In this document: one piece after another, positions 11,136 through 21,689 of the stretch | Layout of the letters: each line of letters begins with the position of its first letter | Numbering within the stretch: the first letter of the stretch is position 1 | Assembly: GCA_032718475.1 (NCBI GenBank) | Contig: JAUCBJ010008528.1 | Span: forward strand, 1-64,000 | Direction of reading: 5' to 3' | Length of the DNA: 64,000 bases | Source of the DNA: Nemertoderma westbladi | Lineage: Eukaryota > Xenacoelomorpha > Nemertodermatida > Nemertodermatidae | The notes under the pieces: generated by a model | What the model was told of the DNA's origin: nothing | The model's database searches: none | What the model saw: only the letters and a program-made list of their open reading frames with translations | Position numbers and translations under genes: made by a program

Positions 11136-12005
11136 ATGGCTGTAGATACATATATCACTCTAGTTTCAGATAGCTCATTAAACACATACCCCAATAATAA
11201 CCCTAGCGAGTTTACTGTTGATTTAGCCGAAGAATTATATATTGGTTCAAACGCTAAAATTGGACTTGCCGAGATTCAATATCAAGCAACATACAGTAAT
11301 ATTACTTTGCAAACTCAAATCTCACTGTCAATTGGGGTAGATGCAAAAGATGCCAAATTATACAGTTTATTTCCTGGTATGCATAGCTCTATTCAAGTCA
11401 TTATTGATGATATAAATAAACTGTTTAATTCTGAAGCGAAATATAGAGATTTCGAATTCATTTTTAATACAAATAATTCTAGAATTAAATTTAAATTTCC
11501 TAAAAAGTTGAAAAAAATACAATTAAGTCTACGCGGTGATTTAATACAAATTCTAGGCTTAAAACAGTTATTGGATCAGAATCATCCAGGTATTCCGAAT
11601 TGGGATATATACAGTACCACTACAGTGGATGAATTAAGCAATATAGAACAGCCGATATTAATTTTAAATTATAGTGGACCAAAAATTTCAGAAATTGGGA
11701 TTTTAGATTTTCCAGATCCTACGAATATTACTCGTAATAAAGATACAATCTTCATATATACAGATATTATTGAGAGCTCTTTTGTTGGTGACGCTTTAGC
11801 TCCGCTCTTAAGAACCTGTCCTTTAACACAATTAAATCGAAAATATATTAATCACGAATACGAGAGCATTTGCTATTACTCATTGTTGAATAAAAAACTA
11901 AAAACAATCTTAATTACTTTACGTGACGGACAAGGTGAATTAATTAATTTCAACGGTGGTCGCACTGTTATAACACTTAAGTTAATATGCGGTGGAGATG
12001 GATGA
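11136..12005 (+). CDS. Virion jelly-roll-like protein A (minor capsid/penton-like)
   Basis: This 289-residue ORF starts at ATG 11136 and is the first gene of the structural cluster. It opens with a T-L-V-S-D-S-S-L-N-T-Y-P-N-N pattern. The C-terminal part has a conserved-looking stretch (IYTDIIESSFVGD, then a GDALAPLLR core) followed by a GQGELINFNGGRTVIT strand region. I know this arrangement from a family of uncharacterised proteins that accompany Maverick/adintovirus capsid genes in invertebrate genomes. A minor capsid or penton role is inferred from gene order and beta-rich character, not from a catalytic motif. The ORF is intact. Its last bases overlap the start of the next gene, which looks like a paralogue. 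Confidence 0.55.
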   Translation: MAVDTYITLVSDSSLNTYPNNNPSEFTVDLAEELYIGSNAKIGLAEIQYQATYSNITLQTQISLSIGVDAKDAKLYSLFPGMHSSIQVIIDDINKLFNSEAKYRDFEFIFNTNNSRIKFKFPKKLKKIQLSLRGDLIQILGLKQLLDQNHPGIPNWDIYSTTTVDELSNIEQPILILNYSGPKISEIGILDFPDPTNITRNKDTIFIYTDIIESSFVGDALAPLLRTCPLTQLNRKYINHEYESICYYSLLNKKLKTILITLRDGQGELINFNGGRTVITLKLICGGDG

Positions 12006-12832
12006 ATTCTATGTTAGGCTACCAAGTAACTCGTGTCCAATTGATTTTCCCCGTAATACCGGTAGTAATTATCAGATCAATTTCCATGGTGCCTTACCTA
12101 TAAATCCAAACGAAAACTGGGTGGTGGGTATAAAAAGTATATTTTACTTAGCCACGTTAACATCCATGTATAAAAATGTAGAGAATGTTATTTTATTAAA
12201 AAAAGGGAAAAAAAATTTTGAGGATACACTTCCATCCAGTTTGTTCTACAGTATTAATGACATTATAGATTATTTTAATACTGGGGCGTTGAAAGATAAA
12301 TTACAAATAGTTGAAAATGCTCAGCAAAATAGGTTGCAATTTATTTTAGGGAAAACTGTACGAGAGTTATTTATAGGTCAACAATTAGCCTATTATTTTG
12401 GAATTACTGAAAATAATCTCGGTGCGAATTTAAATCCAAATTTTAAAATTATTTTGAAGACGAAAAATAATATAAAGGGTTATTTAATAAAGATTATCGG
12501 AAATGAAGAAAAAGCTTACCAGAGGGTATTTTTATGTCCTCAACCACCCAATTCTATTCCAGAACCTAAGTCGATGAATATATTAATGATTGAATGAATA
12601 TATTAATGATTTTGGTTTAGCTTTACTTCGTCGCGTGGCGATACCTGATGACGTGAAATATGGTAGTGTAATAAATAAAGAATTTGCCAAGGATACAATT
12701 CATTATATCCATGTAAAAAAATCATATAAGATAACATACATTCATATTGAAATAACAGACAAAGAAGGAAAAGATTTGAATTTTGAATACGGTACAACTT
12801 CTATTACCTTACACTTTAAAAAAATAAATTAA
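11998..12832 (+). pseudogene. Virion jelly-roll-like protein B, broken by a 20-bp duplication
   Basis: This is a second member of the same family. It starts at ATG 11998 inside the end of protein A, with an F-Y-V-R-L-P-S-N-S opening like that of A. The frame stops at TGA 12595-12597. The remainder continues in another frame to 12832, with a DFGLALLRRV segment and a final strand (FEYGTTSITLHF) that match the end of protein A. The break coincides with a tandem duplication: 12574-12593 is repeated at 12594-12613 with 18 of 20 bases identical. Twenty is not a multiple of three. This looks like a disabling slippage event, leaving two part-genes. Confidence 0.6.
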
Positions 12833-12833
12833 A

Positions 12834-13397
12834 ATGGATTCCGATTTATTTCAAAGATACAGTAAACCTCAATATGGCGGTGCAGACTCTAATCTTGCTG
12901 TTTTTAAAGGTGGTAGAAGTACGAGAGGCTCGACGCAAGTTCCTGTTTTTCGAGGTGGATCATATATTGACCCTTACGGTCAACAAATTGGTGCATTTGG
13001 TCCAAACTTAAAACAACGTCGATTTCAACGTTATTGCAGAGGTATGCGGACAAATCAACACGGAGAAGGTATATTTACAGACGCTTTATCTATATTGAAA
13101 AAATTTGGAAAGCCATTAGCAAAAAAAGTTTTACAAAAAGCTTTACCATTTACCACAAAATTTATGAGACAATACGTAATACCAAAAGGTAAGCGGGTCT
13201 TACATCAGCAGGCTAATACGGTTATTAATAAAGCATTAAATAAAATGAAACCATCAACAAGATCAGTTGTAGAAAAAGTTTATAGAGATTTAAAGCGACC
13301 GACTAGACCAATGTCTATGAACATACATCATCGTCGTAGTAAAAATAGAAAAATAAAAAAAGGCAAACTGAAACACTGCGAAAAAAGTATTTTTTAA
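12834..13397 (+). CDS. Basic virion core/minor capsid protein
   Basis: A 187-residue, strongly basic protein begins one base after the previous stop. The N-terminal third is glycine-rich, with two similar blocks (LAVFKGGR and VPVFRGGSY). The middle has amphipathic Lys/Ala helices (KKFGKPLAKKVLQKALP). The tail is Arg/Lys-rich (HHRRSKNRKIKKGKLKH). The V-F-x-G-G blocks followed by a basic helix resemble the small DNA-binding or internal capsid proteins encoded next to capsid genes in Maverick/adintovirus elements, loosely comparable to adenoviral core proteins. The function is inferred from composition and position. The ORF is intact. Confidence 0.5.
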   Translation: MDSDLFQRYSKPQYGGADSNLAVFKGGRSTRGSTQVPVFRGGSYIDPYGQQIGAFGPNLKQRRFQRYCRGMRTNQHGEGIFTDALSILKKFGKPLAKKVLQKALPFTTKFMRQYVIPKGKRVLHQQANTVINKALNKMKPSTRSVVEKVYRDLKRPTRPMSMNIHHRRSKNRKIKKGKLKHCEKSIF

Positions 13398-13399
13398 TA

Positions 13400-14662
13400 A
13401 TGTCAATTATTAAGGAATTCGATTTATTTTCTACACAGCCAATACAGACTGAATTTAAAGCAAAGCATTATGAAACAATTTACCCAGTATCTAATCTCAG
13501 AAGCGAGTCTAGGGAAGTCACGTTTCTTGTACCGAGATCCAATGAATTCTATACGTAACTGCAAGATGCGTTATTATTAATTACAAAATGTACTGTACTT
13601 TAGGATAGACGACTTGAAAACTCACATATTTATATGTTGAATTACCCTTCTGGAACTATGTGGAGTGATATTAAAATAGACCTTAATGAGAAGCAGGTTG
13701 AAAATAGCAATAACCATTATTTCTACAAGTCGTACTTATCCAATTTACTATTTACAACATACGAAACAAAAATTGGGCTACTGGGGGCAGGCGGCTTTCG
13801 TCAGCCTTTATCCAAACACGGAAATGAAATTAATCCCGGTGCGCATCCTATTGGTGATGCCTTTAGTAAACAAATGCTATTTGTAAGCGGATTGATGATT
13901 GATTTTGATACTGAAAGTAAAATAATACAACCGGGGTCTGATTTAAGAATGCATTTTAGAAAAGTATCAAATTCGTTTATTTTTAAAATCACTCCAAACG
14001 CAAATGCTGTGACAAATCTTCGGCTAGAATTAGATGAAGTAAAGATCCTAATCCCTAGAATGGAGGTTAATCCAGTAATAGAAAGCAGCCATCTAAAAGG
14101 TTTAGAGAGCTACAATATTGAATATCAATTTCAAAAAAAAGAGGTTACTACATTTACTATTCCTGCTCAAACCACAAATTACACCCAAACAAACATATTT
14201 GATGGTAAAAAACCCAAATTAGTTATTATCGGTTTTATAACAAATAATTCATATTCGGGAGAATTAACTAGTAACCCATTGAAATTTGAACATTTTAACC
14301 TTAAACGCGCGGAGCTGATTGTAGACGGTCTTCCAGTAGGTGGTGTAATATACGAGCCTAATTTTACAGATGGAACATACATTTTTGAGTATACTCAATT
14401 AATGAAGAACATTAATACATATATTAACGGTTATGGAGGTAATAATATAGACCATGAAACCTACTTAGGTAATTGCCCACTCATATCCTGGGACCTAACT
14501 GCCGACGGTTATGTTAGGGATCCCCAACCATCAATATATACTAACGGACAATTAAAATTAAGATTTGCCAAACCGTTGGTTGAGACCATAAATGTAATCG
14601 TTTTTAATATTTATGATCAATCATTAAGTTTAAATAGCAGGAAAGAAATACATATCGATTAA
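13400..14662 (+). pseudogene. Major-capsid-like protein (F54H12.2-like) with two internal stops
   Basis: The frame begins at ATG 13400, three bases after the preceding stop codon. It opens with E-F-D-L-F-S-T-Q-P-I-Q-T, a start I associate with the family labelled F54H12.2-like in many invertebrate genomes. TAA at 13556-13558 and TAG at 13601-13603 interrupt this frame. From 13634 the same frame is open for 342 residues. It includes a TTFTIPAQTTNYTQTNIFDG region, a KLVIIGFITNN strand and a closing R-K-E segment. Family members of this type sit in capsid clusters beside an adenain-type protease. A double-jelly-roll major capsid (hexon-like) role is likely but inferred. This copy cannot make the full product. 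Confidence 0.65.
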
Positions 14663-14664
14663 GT

Positions 14665-15120
14665 ATGTTATCTACAGAGGACCTTGATATGTTTCCAGTG
14701 GGTGGTCACTATTTGGGGGCGTTTCCATCTAATAAATTACCTAAATTAGATAATAATAAGCGAAGAGACTATGGGTTAATAGTAAATACCGATAAAGCGC
14801 ATCTACCAGGTGTTCATTGGGTGGCTATATATATACGAGATAATGAAGCTGAATTATTTAATTCGTTTGGTCCAAAATATCCAAACAGATGTATTGAAAA
14901 ATGGCTTGAGAAAAATTCAGCAGCAAGGTGGTGTACTACTCGCAGGCAATTTCAAGACCCTAGAAGGACCACATGCGGGTTATACTGTCTTTATTACTTG
15001 GTAAATCAAATTCACATAAACTATCCAATAAGAGCGTTTACAAATAATGTGGAAATAAATGAAATAATATTATATAAATGGCTTGTTAATTATTATAAAA
15101 TAAACCAACAAGCATTGTAA
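14665..15120 (+). CDS. Adenain-type cysteine protease (virion maturation)
   Basis: This 151-residue protease starts 2 nt after the capsid gene. It belongs to the adenovirus-type (C5/ULP1-fold) family that cleaves capsid precursors inside virions. His51 lies in GVHWVAIYI, Gln95 in RRQFQ and the nucleophile Cys104 in TTCGLYCLYY. The acidic residue normally expected in the E-x-F-D/N-S-x-G segment is Asn66 here (ELFNSFG), with Glu63 nearby. The length is close to that of compact Maverick proteases, somewhat shorter than the adenoviral enzyme. The ORF is intact, and its place directly after the capsid gene fits a shared late transcript. Whether Asn66 reduces activity cannot be told from sequence. 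Confidence 0.8.
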   Translation: MLSTEDLDMFPVGGHYLGAFPSNKLPKLDNNKRRDYGLIVNTDKAHLPGVHWVAIYIRDNEAELFNSFGPKYPNRCIEKWLEKNSAARWCTTRRQFQDPRRTTCGLYCLYYLVNQIHINYPIRAFTNNVEINEIILYKWLVNYYKINQQAL

Positions 15121-15164
15121 TTAATCATTTAACTTTTGTTTATCTAAATATATTATTCGATAAA

Positions 15165-15620
15165 ATGGATAATATTATTTTTGTTGATTTTCAATATTAT
15201 AAGATAGACAATAAGGAATATCCGGTAGTATTTAAAGAATTTGCTATATTCGATTCTAAATACAGTAAAACTAATATAAAGACGTTTTTAATTAAAGGAC
15301 CTCCTGATATTAACTTATCGGCATTAGATGAAGCCCACGTAAACAATTTACGCAATATTACATCGCATTTACCTTGGGATTACGGTGACATTTCGCAAGA
15401 TGACTTTAAAAAGTACATGAAGAGACAATTAAAAAATAAATATAATATATATGTATTCGGGTTGATGAAAGCCGCAATATTAAATACCCAACTTGATGTT
15501 TACGCTCCAAAATCGATGAACAAATTGGGAATATTTCGACTATATTACAATTATTTAACTCCATGCCCCTTCCACGATAAATTAACTACTGTAGAAGATA
15601 AATGTAGTTTTCGATGGTGA
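15165..15620 (+). CDS. Small protein of unknown function next to the protease
   Basis: A 151-residue ORF starts with MDNIIFVDFQ and has K-E-F-A-I-F a few residues later. A HLPWDYGDI segment lies near the middle, a YNIYVFGLMK segment after it, and a CPFHDK group near the end. The layout recalls a family of uncharacterised proteins in invertebrate genomes with an RNase-H-like look (early V-D, then a K-E-x-A-I strand). I cannot identify a complete acidic catalytic set, so no activity is claimed. It is co-oriented with the capsid genes and is the last plus-strand gene of the cluster. It may be cut short at the C terminus. Confidence 0.45.
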   Translation: MDNIIFVDFQYYKIDNKEYPVVFKEFAIFDSKYSKTNIKTFLIKGPPDINLSALDEAHVNNLRNITSHLPWDYGDISQDDFKKYMKRQLKNKYNIYVFGLMKAAILNTQLDVYAPKSMNKLGIFRLYYNYLTPCPFHDKLTTVEDKCSFRW

Positions 15621-16111
15621 TAGCTGCTTGAATTACTGCTCAGCGAAAAGGATTGGAGGATGTAACGAAGCGATTAACTGAGACAGGTGATAAACAGAAA
15701 GAAATAACTGCGGTGAATGATGTACAGTAGGTTTACTCTAAGCTTCTAATGTGATGGGATATAATATAATTTTATTTTGGTGATGATCTTGATGTTAATA
15801 TAAAAATATAATAAAATATAATTTTTTTTACAACAAGTTCTCTAAAAAAGAATCAATTGCGCTAGGTAAACCATACACATTTAACAATATGATGTAGACG
15901 TAACATGTACAGTAAGTATTCTCGATATCATTCTAATATAGTTGTACTGGTATTGCAAAACATCCTATACATCGCAAACTAATAACACATACAGTAGTTG
16001 ACTAGTGATATAACTTTAGTAATATTAGTCAGAAATGCAACATAATCTGTATAGGATGTAATGTTAACCTGTTGGTACTGGTACTGTTAAATTCAATAAT
16101 TTATTATAGGC
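15621..16111. other. AT-rich spacer between convergent gene clusters
   Basis: A 32-codon open stretch (about 15633-15731) with a coiled-coil-like Lys/Glu/Thr composition may be a gene remnant. The rest is AT-rich with scattered TACAGTA motifs and holds nothing recognisable. Confidence 0.4.
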
Positions 16112-17015
16112 CTATCCACAACTGTCATCCACTTTATCAGTACCGGTAGTGTTTTACTCTTCCAACACTGTAGTCGCGGTCTACCGGTATCAGTACAGCA
16201 GTAATCTGATGCAATAGTATTTGTTTTTTTTCACCTATAAGGATACTGCAGTCTACCCGAACCTTGATTAGCATACTGCAGTCATGACCTGGATTGCACG
16301 CATAGGTCTCACATGTAGGGATTAGATCACCTAGCCAAACAATACAGTACTGCAGTACTTTCACTGTTGTTGTAACAGTATAGTCAGATAGAGCATACTG
16401 ATTTCCTTCTATTAGCATTGTACTGCAGTACCGGTACTACAGTATTAATGTAACAGTACCTGCAGTAACAAACTAAGCCAATGTATACAATATCGTGAGC
16501 CAGTTACAATCAGATGTGTGCGCAGTCAGCCATGCTGCAGGGATGCAGTCAATCTCGCAGCCCCTATCCACAACTGTCATCCACTTTATCAGTACCGGTG
16601 GTGTTTTACTCTTCCAACACTGTAGTCGCGGTCTACCGGTATCAGTACAGCAGTAATCTGATGCAATAGCATTTGTTTTTTTTCACCTATAAGGATACTG
16701 CAGTCTACCCGAACCTTGATTAGCATACTGCAGTCATGACCTGGATTGCACGCATGGGTCTCACATACAGGGATTAGATCACCTACACAAACAATACAGT
16801 ACTGCAGTACTTTCACTGTTGTTGTAACAGTATAGTCAGATAGAGAATACTGATTTCCTTCTATTAGCATTGTACTGCAGTACTGGTACTACAGTATTAA
16901 TGTAACAGTACCTGCAGTAACAAACTAAGCCAATGTATACAATATCGTGAGCCAGTTACAATCAGATGTGTGCGCAGTCAGCCACGCTGCTGGGATGCGG
17001 TCAACCTCGCAGCTA
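16112..17015. repeat. 452-bp tandem duplication at the convergent junction
   Basis: The unit starting CTATCCACAACTGTCATCC at 16112 is repeated at 16564 with few differences. It is rich in the palindromes TACCGGTA and TACTGCAGTA. Each copy keeps a 93-codon minus-strand frame (16137-16418 and 16589-16870) with a handful of replacements and no indels, but I recognise no domain and treat the frames as probably non-coding. Short CAGTCAGCC-type repeats follow to 17065. Confidence 0.8.
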
Positions 17016-17152
17016 GTCACGCAGTCAGCCTCGCAGCTACTGTCAGCTAGGCACGCAGTCAGCCTGTGAGAGTCATGCTTATTCAAACGAGGTTAGCTTT
17101 CCCTAACTACCGATAGATCGATTGAAAAATAATAATGTTTAATTTTCACCTT

Positions 17153-17695
17153 CTAATTACCAATATATTCTACACCTAAAGTCACAACACCAAACATTAA
17201 TAAATAATTAACCAGTTTACTAAATATAGGGTAATAAATGTGAAATTTGCTAGGTGAACACATTAAAGTACATTTACCGGTATGAAAGCAGCAAATGACT
17301 ATGGTATTATTTATTCTTATTTTGCAATTATTAAAAATTTCAGGTTCATATATAACTTGAAGTTGTACATTATCAAAGACAACATAAAACCCGGTATTGT
17401 TTATCAATAACCTATAGACTCTAAAAATATAAGTACATAAATTAACAGATTTTAAAATCAAATTAATACTTGTTTTATCAAATATATGCTTTTTTACTTT
17501 TTGGAAATTATACTTACTACCTAATAATGTAATACGACCATTTTTAAATATTAATAATGTGGCACCAAATATCTTATATATAAACTGATTTGGTTTGAGT
17601 ATGTGTTTACCAGATAATTGATTTTTTAATTCTTTCAAATTAATCGCTGACACTTGCTGGCAACTTACATTCTTATTAACTATCTGATAGTTCAT
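17153..17695 (-). CDS. TATA-binding-protein-like protein with two TBP-type repeats
   Basis: The start is taken at the ATG at 17695-17693, giving 180 residues. The second half has a segment starting YEPEIFNN, then an IVICCFHTGKCTLM strand pair and a helix (IYYPIFSKLVNYL). This is the layout of a TBP repeat: Tyr-x-Pro-Glu-x-Phe, a strand, [F-x-S/T-G-K-x-x-L], then a helix. The first half repeats it: KPNQFIYKIF, LLIFKNGRITLLGSK, then a Lys-rich helix. TBP itself has two such repeats, forming a DNA-binding saddle. The same frame runs upstream into the polymerase C-terminal region across a run of ten A residues. The protein may therefore be fused to the polymerase or separate. A viral transcription-factor role is inferred. 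The call rests on motif reading only. Confidence 0.55.
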   Translation of the reverse strand: MNYQIVNKNVSCQQVSAINLKELKNQLSGKHILKPNQFIYKIFGATLLIFKNGRITLLGSKYNFQKVKKHIFDKTSINLILKSVNLCTYIFRVYRLLINNTGFYVVFDNVQLQVIYEPEIFNNCKIRINNTIVICCFHTGKCTLMCSPSKFHIYYPIFSKLVNYLLMFGVVTLGVEYIGN

Positions 17696-20600
17696 TGTTT
17701 GGCTCCCGATAAATAGGTATATTTTTTTTTTAATTGGTTTTACAACCTTTGTTTGATAGTGACCCCAGGGAAGTGAATGATTTTTATTAACCCAATAAAG
17801 TTTATAGTCAAATGCGCTGAGAGCAAACTTATCTCGTGCTACAGTGTACACTTTGTGTAATTGACTCTGAAATTGATGCGTTTCCTTGGAAATTTCTTCG
17901 TTATCCTTATATGCTCTTAAATAATCTTCGTGGCAAATTTTTTATCCACAACAGCTCTTGTTATTCCTTTCGCTCTACGAATATTTTTGTTATTCCATTC
18001 CAAAATTGAATATAACTTTGGACATAAAAATACTGCTTGTTTAATCTCTCGTGAGCACAACTCGTCTTTACAGTAATAGAGTCTGGATTTATTTTTATCG
18101 CTGTAGAGAGGGTGATCCTTGGGGTAATTAGAGGTATCTAGAATATTATTTTTAATTAAAGCTTTTAAGAAATTACTCTGCGATGTATTATAATAACAAC
18201 CTATTAATGAGTCTGTATCTGATGCTACAATTTCAATTCGGCAGTTTAATTCTTTCTCAATAGGTAGTAATTTATTGTAGTACAGCTCATACATATCAAG
18301 TTTCGCTAAATCCAAGACAGTACTACCTACATAGACTGGTTTATCTAGTGTCACGCTGTCTTTCACTAATAAGTGTCCCAATAAGGAATTGTTATAAATC
18401 ATGAAATTTTCGTGATTTATACGTTTCACCAATTGATCAAATTTTCTTTGGTATTCGCGATACGGAAATTACAGCGATCTCGTATCCTCTCTATTGACTT
18501 ACCGAATAAAGAGTTATTAAGCAGCTTTGCGACAGCTGTTTCAATGTAACTTTTTGCTAGTCGTCTTTGATTAATATTAAAATCTATATAGGGTTTAAAT
18601 ACAAAGTCTTGATGGAAAGAATACAATTTATGGAGCTTAGTAACAATTAAACCTTGTTTTATATAAAATTTTAACAGTTTTAAATTTACATGATAGAATT
18701 CTTTATCGAATTGTGTCAACATAAGTTTTGGTGCACACATCTTATACTTACTATTAGTACCTCTTTGTTTACATACATTATTAAATTGATCTTTCATATA
18801 TGGTGAAAGCATTGTCTCATTTATACTTAAATGTTCTGTGGCTAAGGGTAGTTCTAATGTACGATGATGAATATCTTTGGGATATTTCAAATCGCAAATT
18901 AAGAAAAACCCAATATCTCCTTCAGTATCAAGATTTGTTAAATAGTTTATTAGTTCTTCTGGAGCAGCATTCTCTAAATATGTAACGTTGAGTTGTTCAA
19001 AACCTGAAACAGGTAGCTTTTTACTTAAATTACCCGAATACAAGGAATTAAAATCTATATTGAAAATATGACACTCTTCCTTGCTTGGATCATAATTATC
19101 AGTATCTGGTATATTTGATTCTATGTAATGCTTTCGACAGAATGAAACCCCTCCTCTAATAGATGCTTCAAAATCTCTATATGTTTGGTAATCTTTTATT
19201 AATGCTAACTTACATTTATTGTATTTCAGGGCGCAATCATAAGTGAAAGTTGCGATACTGCAATAATAAACTACTTCTAATTCATAGTGTTGTCTACATA
19301 CTCTCCTAAAGTTCTCAAATATATCAGCGAGGAGACAAACATCGAGTTTTAAGTATGCTAAAAGATAATCCTTGAGATTTGAACAGTCAAACTGACTCCA
19401 TGATGCGTTGGCAAAACTATATTCCTCGGGTGTACAGGTATTTTGTGTTAATTTACTATAAAATTTGTCTATTGATGGTAATTTCGAATCATTGAATTTA
19501 TTTAAATCTGTCAGATACTCGTAGGGAAATATACCTTTTCGTTTAATTGTTGCATTATTTAAATTCGGATAAAAATATTTCATTTGCTGTTCAGTAATTG
19601 GTAGAACTGATGTTATATCCTCGCTGTCTATATCCTTTGTTGAACAATCAACTAAAGTACATAGGGAAAAGGATAAAAATTGATATGTGTCTAAGACACG
19701 TAGCTCGATTATTGTTTTTTGATCTTTCACCGGTATATGCATACTTAGTGAAATATACCTTTCAGAATTTTTAGGGATCACCTTTATATCCCAATCAGAA
19801 TATATGTTATTGGTAAACCCAACTTGTAAAAGAAAATGCAAATCGTAGTGATTGCAGTTGTATGCAGCAAGTATATACATGTGTCGTTTCAACGATAAAG
19901 AGCGGTTACATGCGTTACAAGCGGCTGCTATATAGTTACCAGTAATATGTGAGTGATGTTTGTTTTTCTCAGACTTATCCTTAAATAAAACATTGCAATA
20001 AAAGCAAGTTTTAGCTTTCCAAAAACTTAACTTATCTACATCATTAAGTATCATCTTCTCTCTCGTGTGAGTTTCTGACCACTTATATAATTGGGTGATG
20101 TCATTATATACAGAGTCTAAAAAGTCTTGAATACAGTTGTTGTCGATTGTTTTTGTAAAGGTCTTCAAATAAAATTTTGGTGGATTGATTAATTCGCTAC
20201 TAGGGACAACTAAATAACTTACAGCGCATGGAATATGATTCTGAATAAATTTACTGTTGCTGGCTGGCTCCAGAATAGATTCTATGTCAAAATATATTAC
20301 AAACAATGCTGGTAATGTTCTGTCTAAATTTCTAAAGCTAATGTGAGTTCTTTTTTCAGATGGTAGCTTCTCAACTTGACTTTTTCCTCGATAACAAGCA
20401 AGACGGTGAAATTCTAGAACATCCTTGCTGTAGAAATGAGACAAATACCGTTCACAACATTTCCTACATCTAATATGCTTACCTCTTGTATTCATCAAAC
20501 GATTCAAGTTAGTTATGCAAACATAATGTGATTGTTTACTCGTATTCTTATTTTTTACAAGTAATATATTCAATAACTCTTTATCTGGAGTGATTTTACT

Positions 20601-21411
20601 AAATGGTGCCTGTCTTAATATAGATACTCGATTGTTGTCGTAGAGTAATAAATTAATTATATATGCTGAATTCTGTTTTTCAAAAAGTTTAATTGCAAGC
20701 TGCCATTCTGTTGGATAATCTTTGTTCCCGTTGTCAAAAATAAAATGATTCATGTAATCTGTGTACTGCGAAGTATGGTTTTTGTTTATCTTCACTTTGC
20801 TGCTAAACTTTGTGGCTATAATAGCCCATTTGAAACAGTCATTATCAGTCGTTTGTATATTTATAACACATCGTTTACTCGATAGAGCCTTAGGTAACTC
20901 CATATAACCATGACCTTTATATTCCAGTGACTTAGACTTGGATTCAGCTACTTTAATTTCCACTCTTAATAAAGATTCAACGCGCCACCCTGAGCCACGA
21001 GTGTTAAACATGGCTATTTTTTGCATTAATTTTTCTAGTACATACTCAAACCAAATATAGAAACTTTCATGTGAATCTACGGTATTAACTGCACCACCTG
21101 AAGAACTAAAATAGAAAGTTTCTTCTTGGTCACCCTCTGAAAAATGTGATCGATACATGAGTATATTCACACCTAGCCAGGGTCTAAGTACATTCATTTC
21201 GCTAAGTTTTCCTAATAATAACTTTTCAATATGAGGCAGAATTTTTAGTATCGATGAATGAATATCAGGAAAATCTTCATCATTCGGAAGATTGTAAACA
21301 TAGATTTCTAAACGGTTATCATGTGCGGCTCGTTCGAGGCTAAAAATTGATGGACCTTGACCAGATTTCAGTCTTTTTCTAGATGCGACAGTATTGTTTT
21401 GGTTCCGTCAT
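17696..21411 (-). pseudogene. Protein-primed family B DNA polymerase, frameshifted
   Basis: This is the replicative polymerase of a Maverick/adintovirus-like element. The largest intact piece (21197-18426, 923 residues) has a Cys/His cluster near residues 244-268 and the Exo I motif FDIES near 304. It also has a second Cys/His cluster followed by an N-C-N-H-Y-D-L-H Exo II-like segment, motif A (NIDFNSLYSGN, near 713-723) and motif B (KLLNNSLFGK, near 891-900). Motif C (SDTDS) lies in the next frame (18432-17917). The polymerase C-terminal end is in a third frame from about 17920 down. Frame breaks lie near 21380-21410, 18428 and 17925. The first ATG (21411-21409) overlaps the zinc-finger gene stop as ATGA. 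No complete polymerase can be made from this copy. Confidence 0.9.
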
Positions 21412-21689
21412 GGTGGTCTAACATGATAATAACGTTGGTGACAGTCGTGACGTAAATAATTCTCATATAAATACTCTTTATTACAAGTAGGGCAAGTTTT
21501 TTCATACACGCAAAACTTCATTTCTTTACAACCAGTAGTTGATTCATGTCGTTTGTAAATTTCTTCACGTGAACATTTCACTTGACAATTAAAACAATTG
21601 TATTCTTGAAAATGTGATTTCAAGTGAGTTAAATAATTTCGTTTAGAAATTTGAAGAGGACAAAATGGACATTTCAATTGTTTATCCAT
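21408..21689 (-). CDS. Small C2H2-like zinc-finger protein
   Basis: A 93-residue ORF begins at ATG 21689-21687. It carries three Cys/His modules. The first is CPFC near residue 8 with a H-x3-H pair (THLKSH). The second is CFNC at about 32 with a following H and C (KRHESTTGC). The third is CPTC near 67 with a final H and C/H group (RHDCH). Its stop codon overlaps the polymerase ATG as ATGA, which points to coupled expression. Small zinc-finger proteins next to the polymerase are plausible DNA-binding accessory or regulatory factors, but I know no specific role for this one. The ORF is intact. Confidence 0.6.
   Translation of the reverse strand: MDKQLKCPFCPLQISKRNYLTHLKSHFQEYNCFNCQVKCSREEIYKRHESTTGCKEMKFCVYEKTCPTCNKEYLYENYLRHDCHQRYYHVRPP

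Noticed and set aside
15633-15731. Short coiled-coil-like open stretch after the last structural gene
   Set aside because: At only 32 codons without a clear start, it is too short to call a gene. It may be a remnant.
16137-16870. Two 93-codon minus-strand ORFs conserved between duplicate units
   Set aside because: Conservation follows from recent duplication of the DNA. No domain is seen and the palindromic motifs cross the frame.
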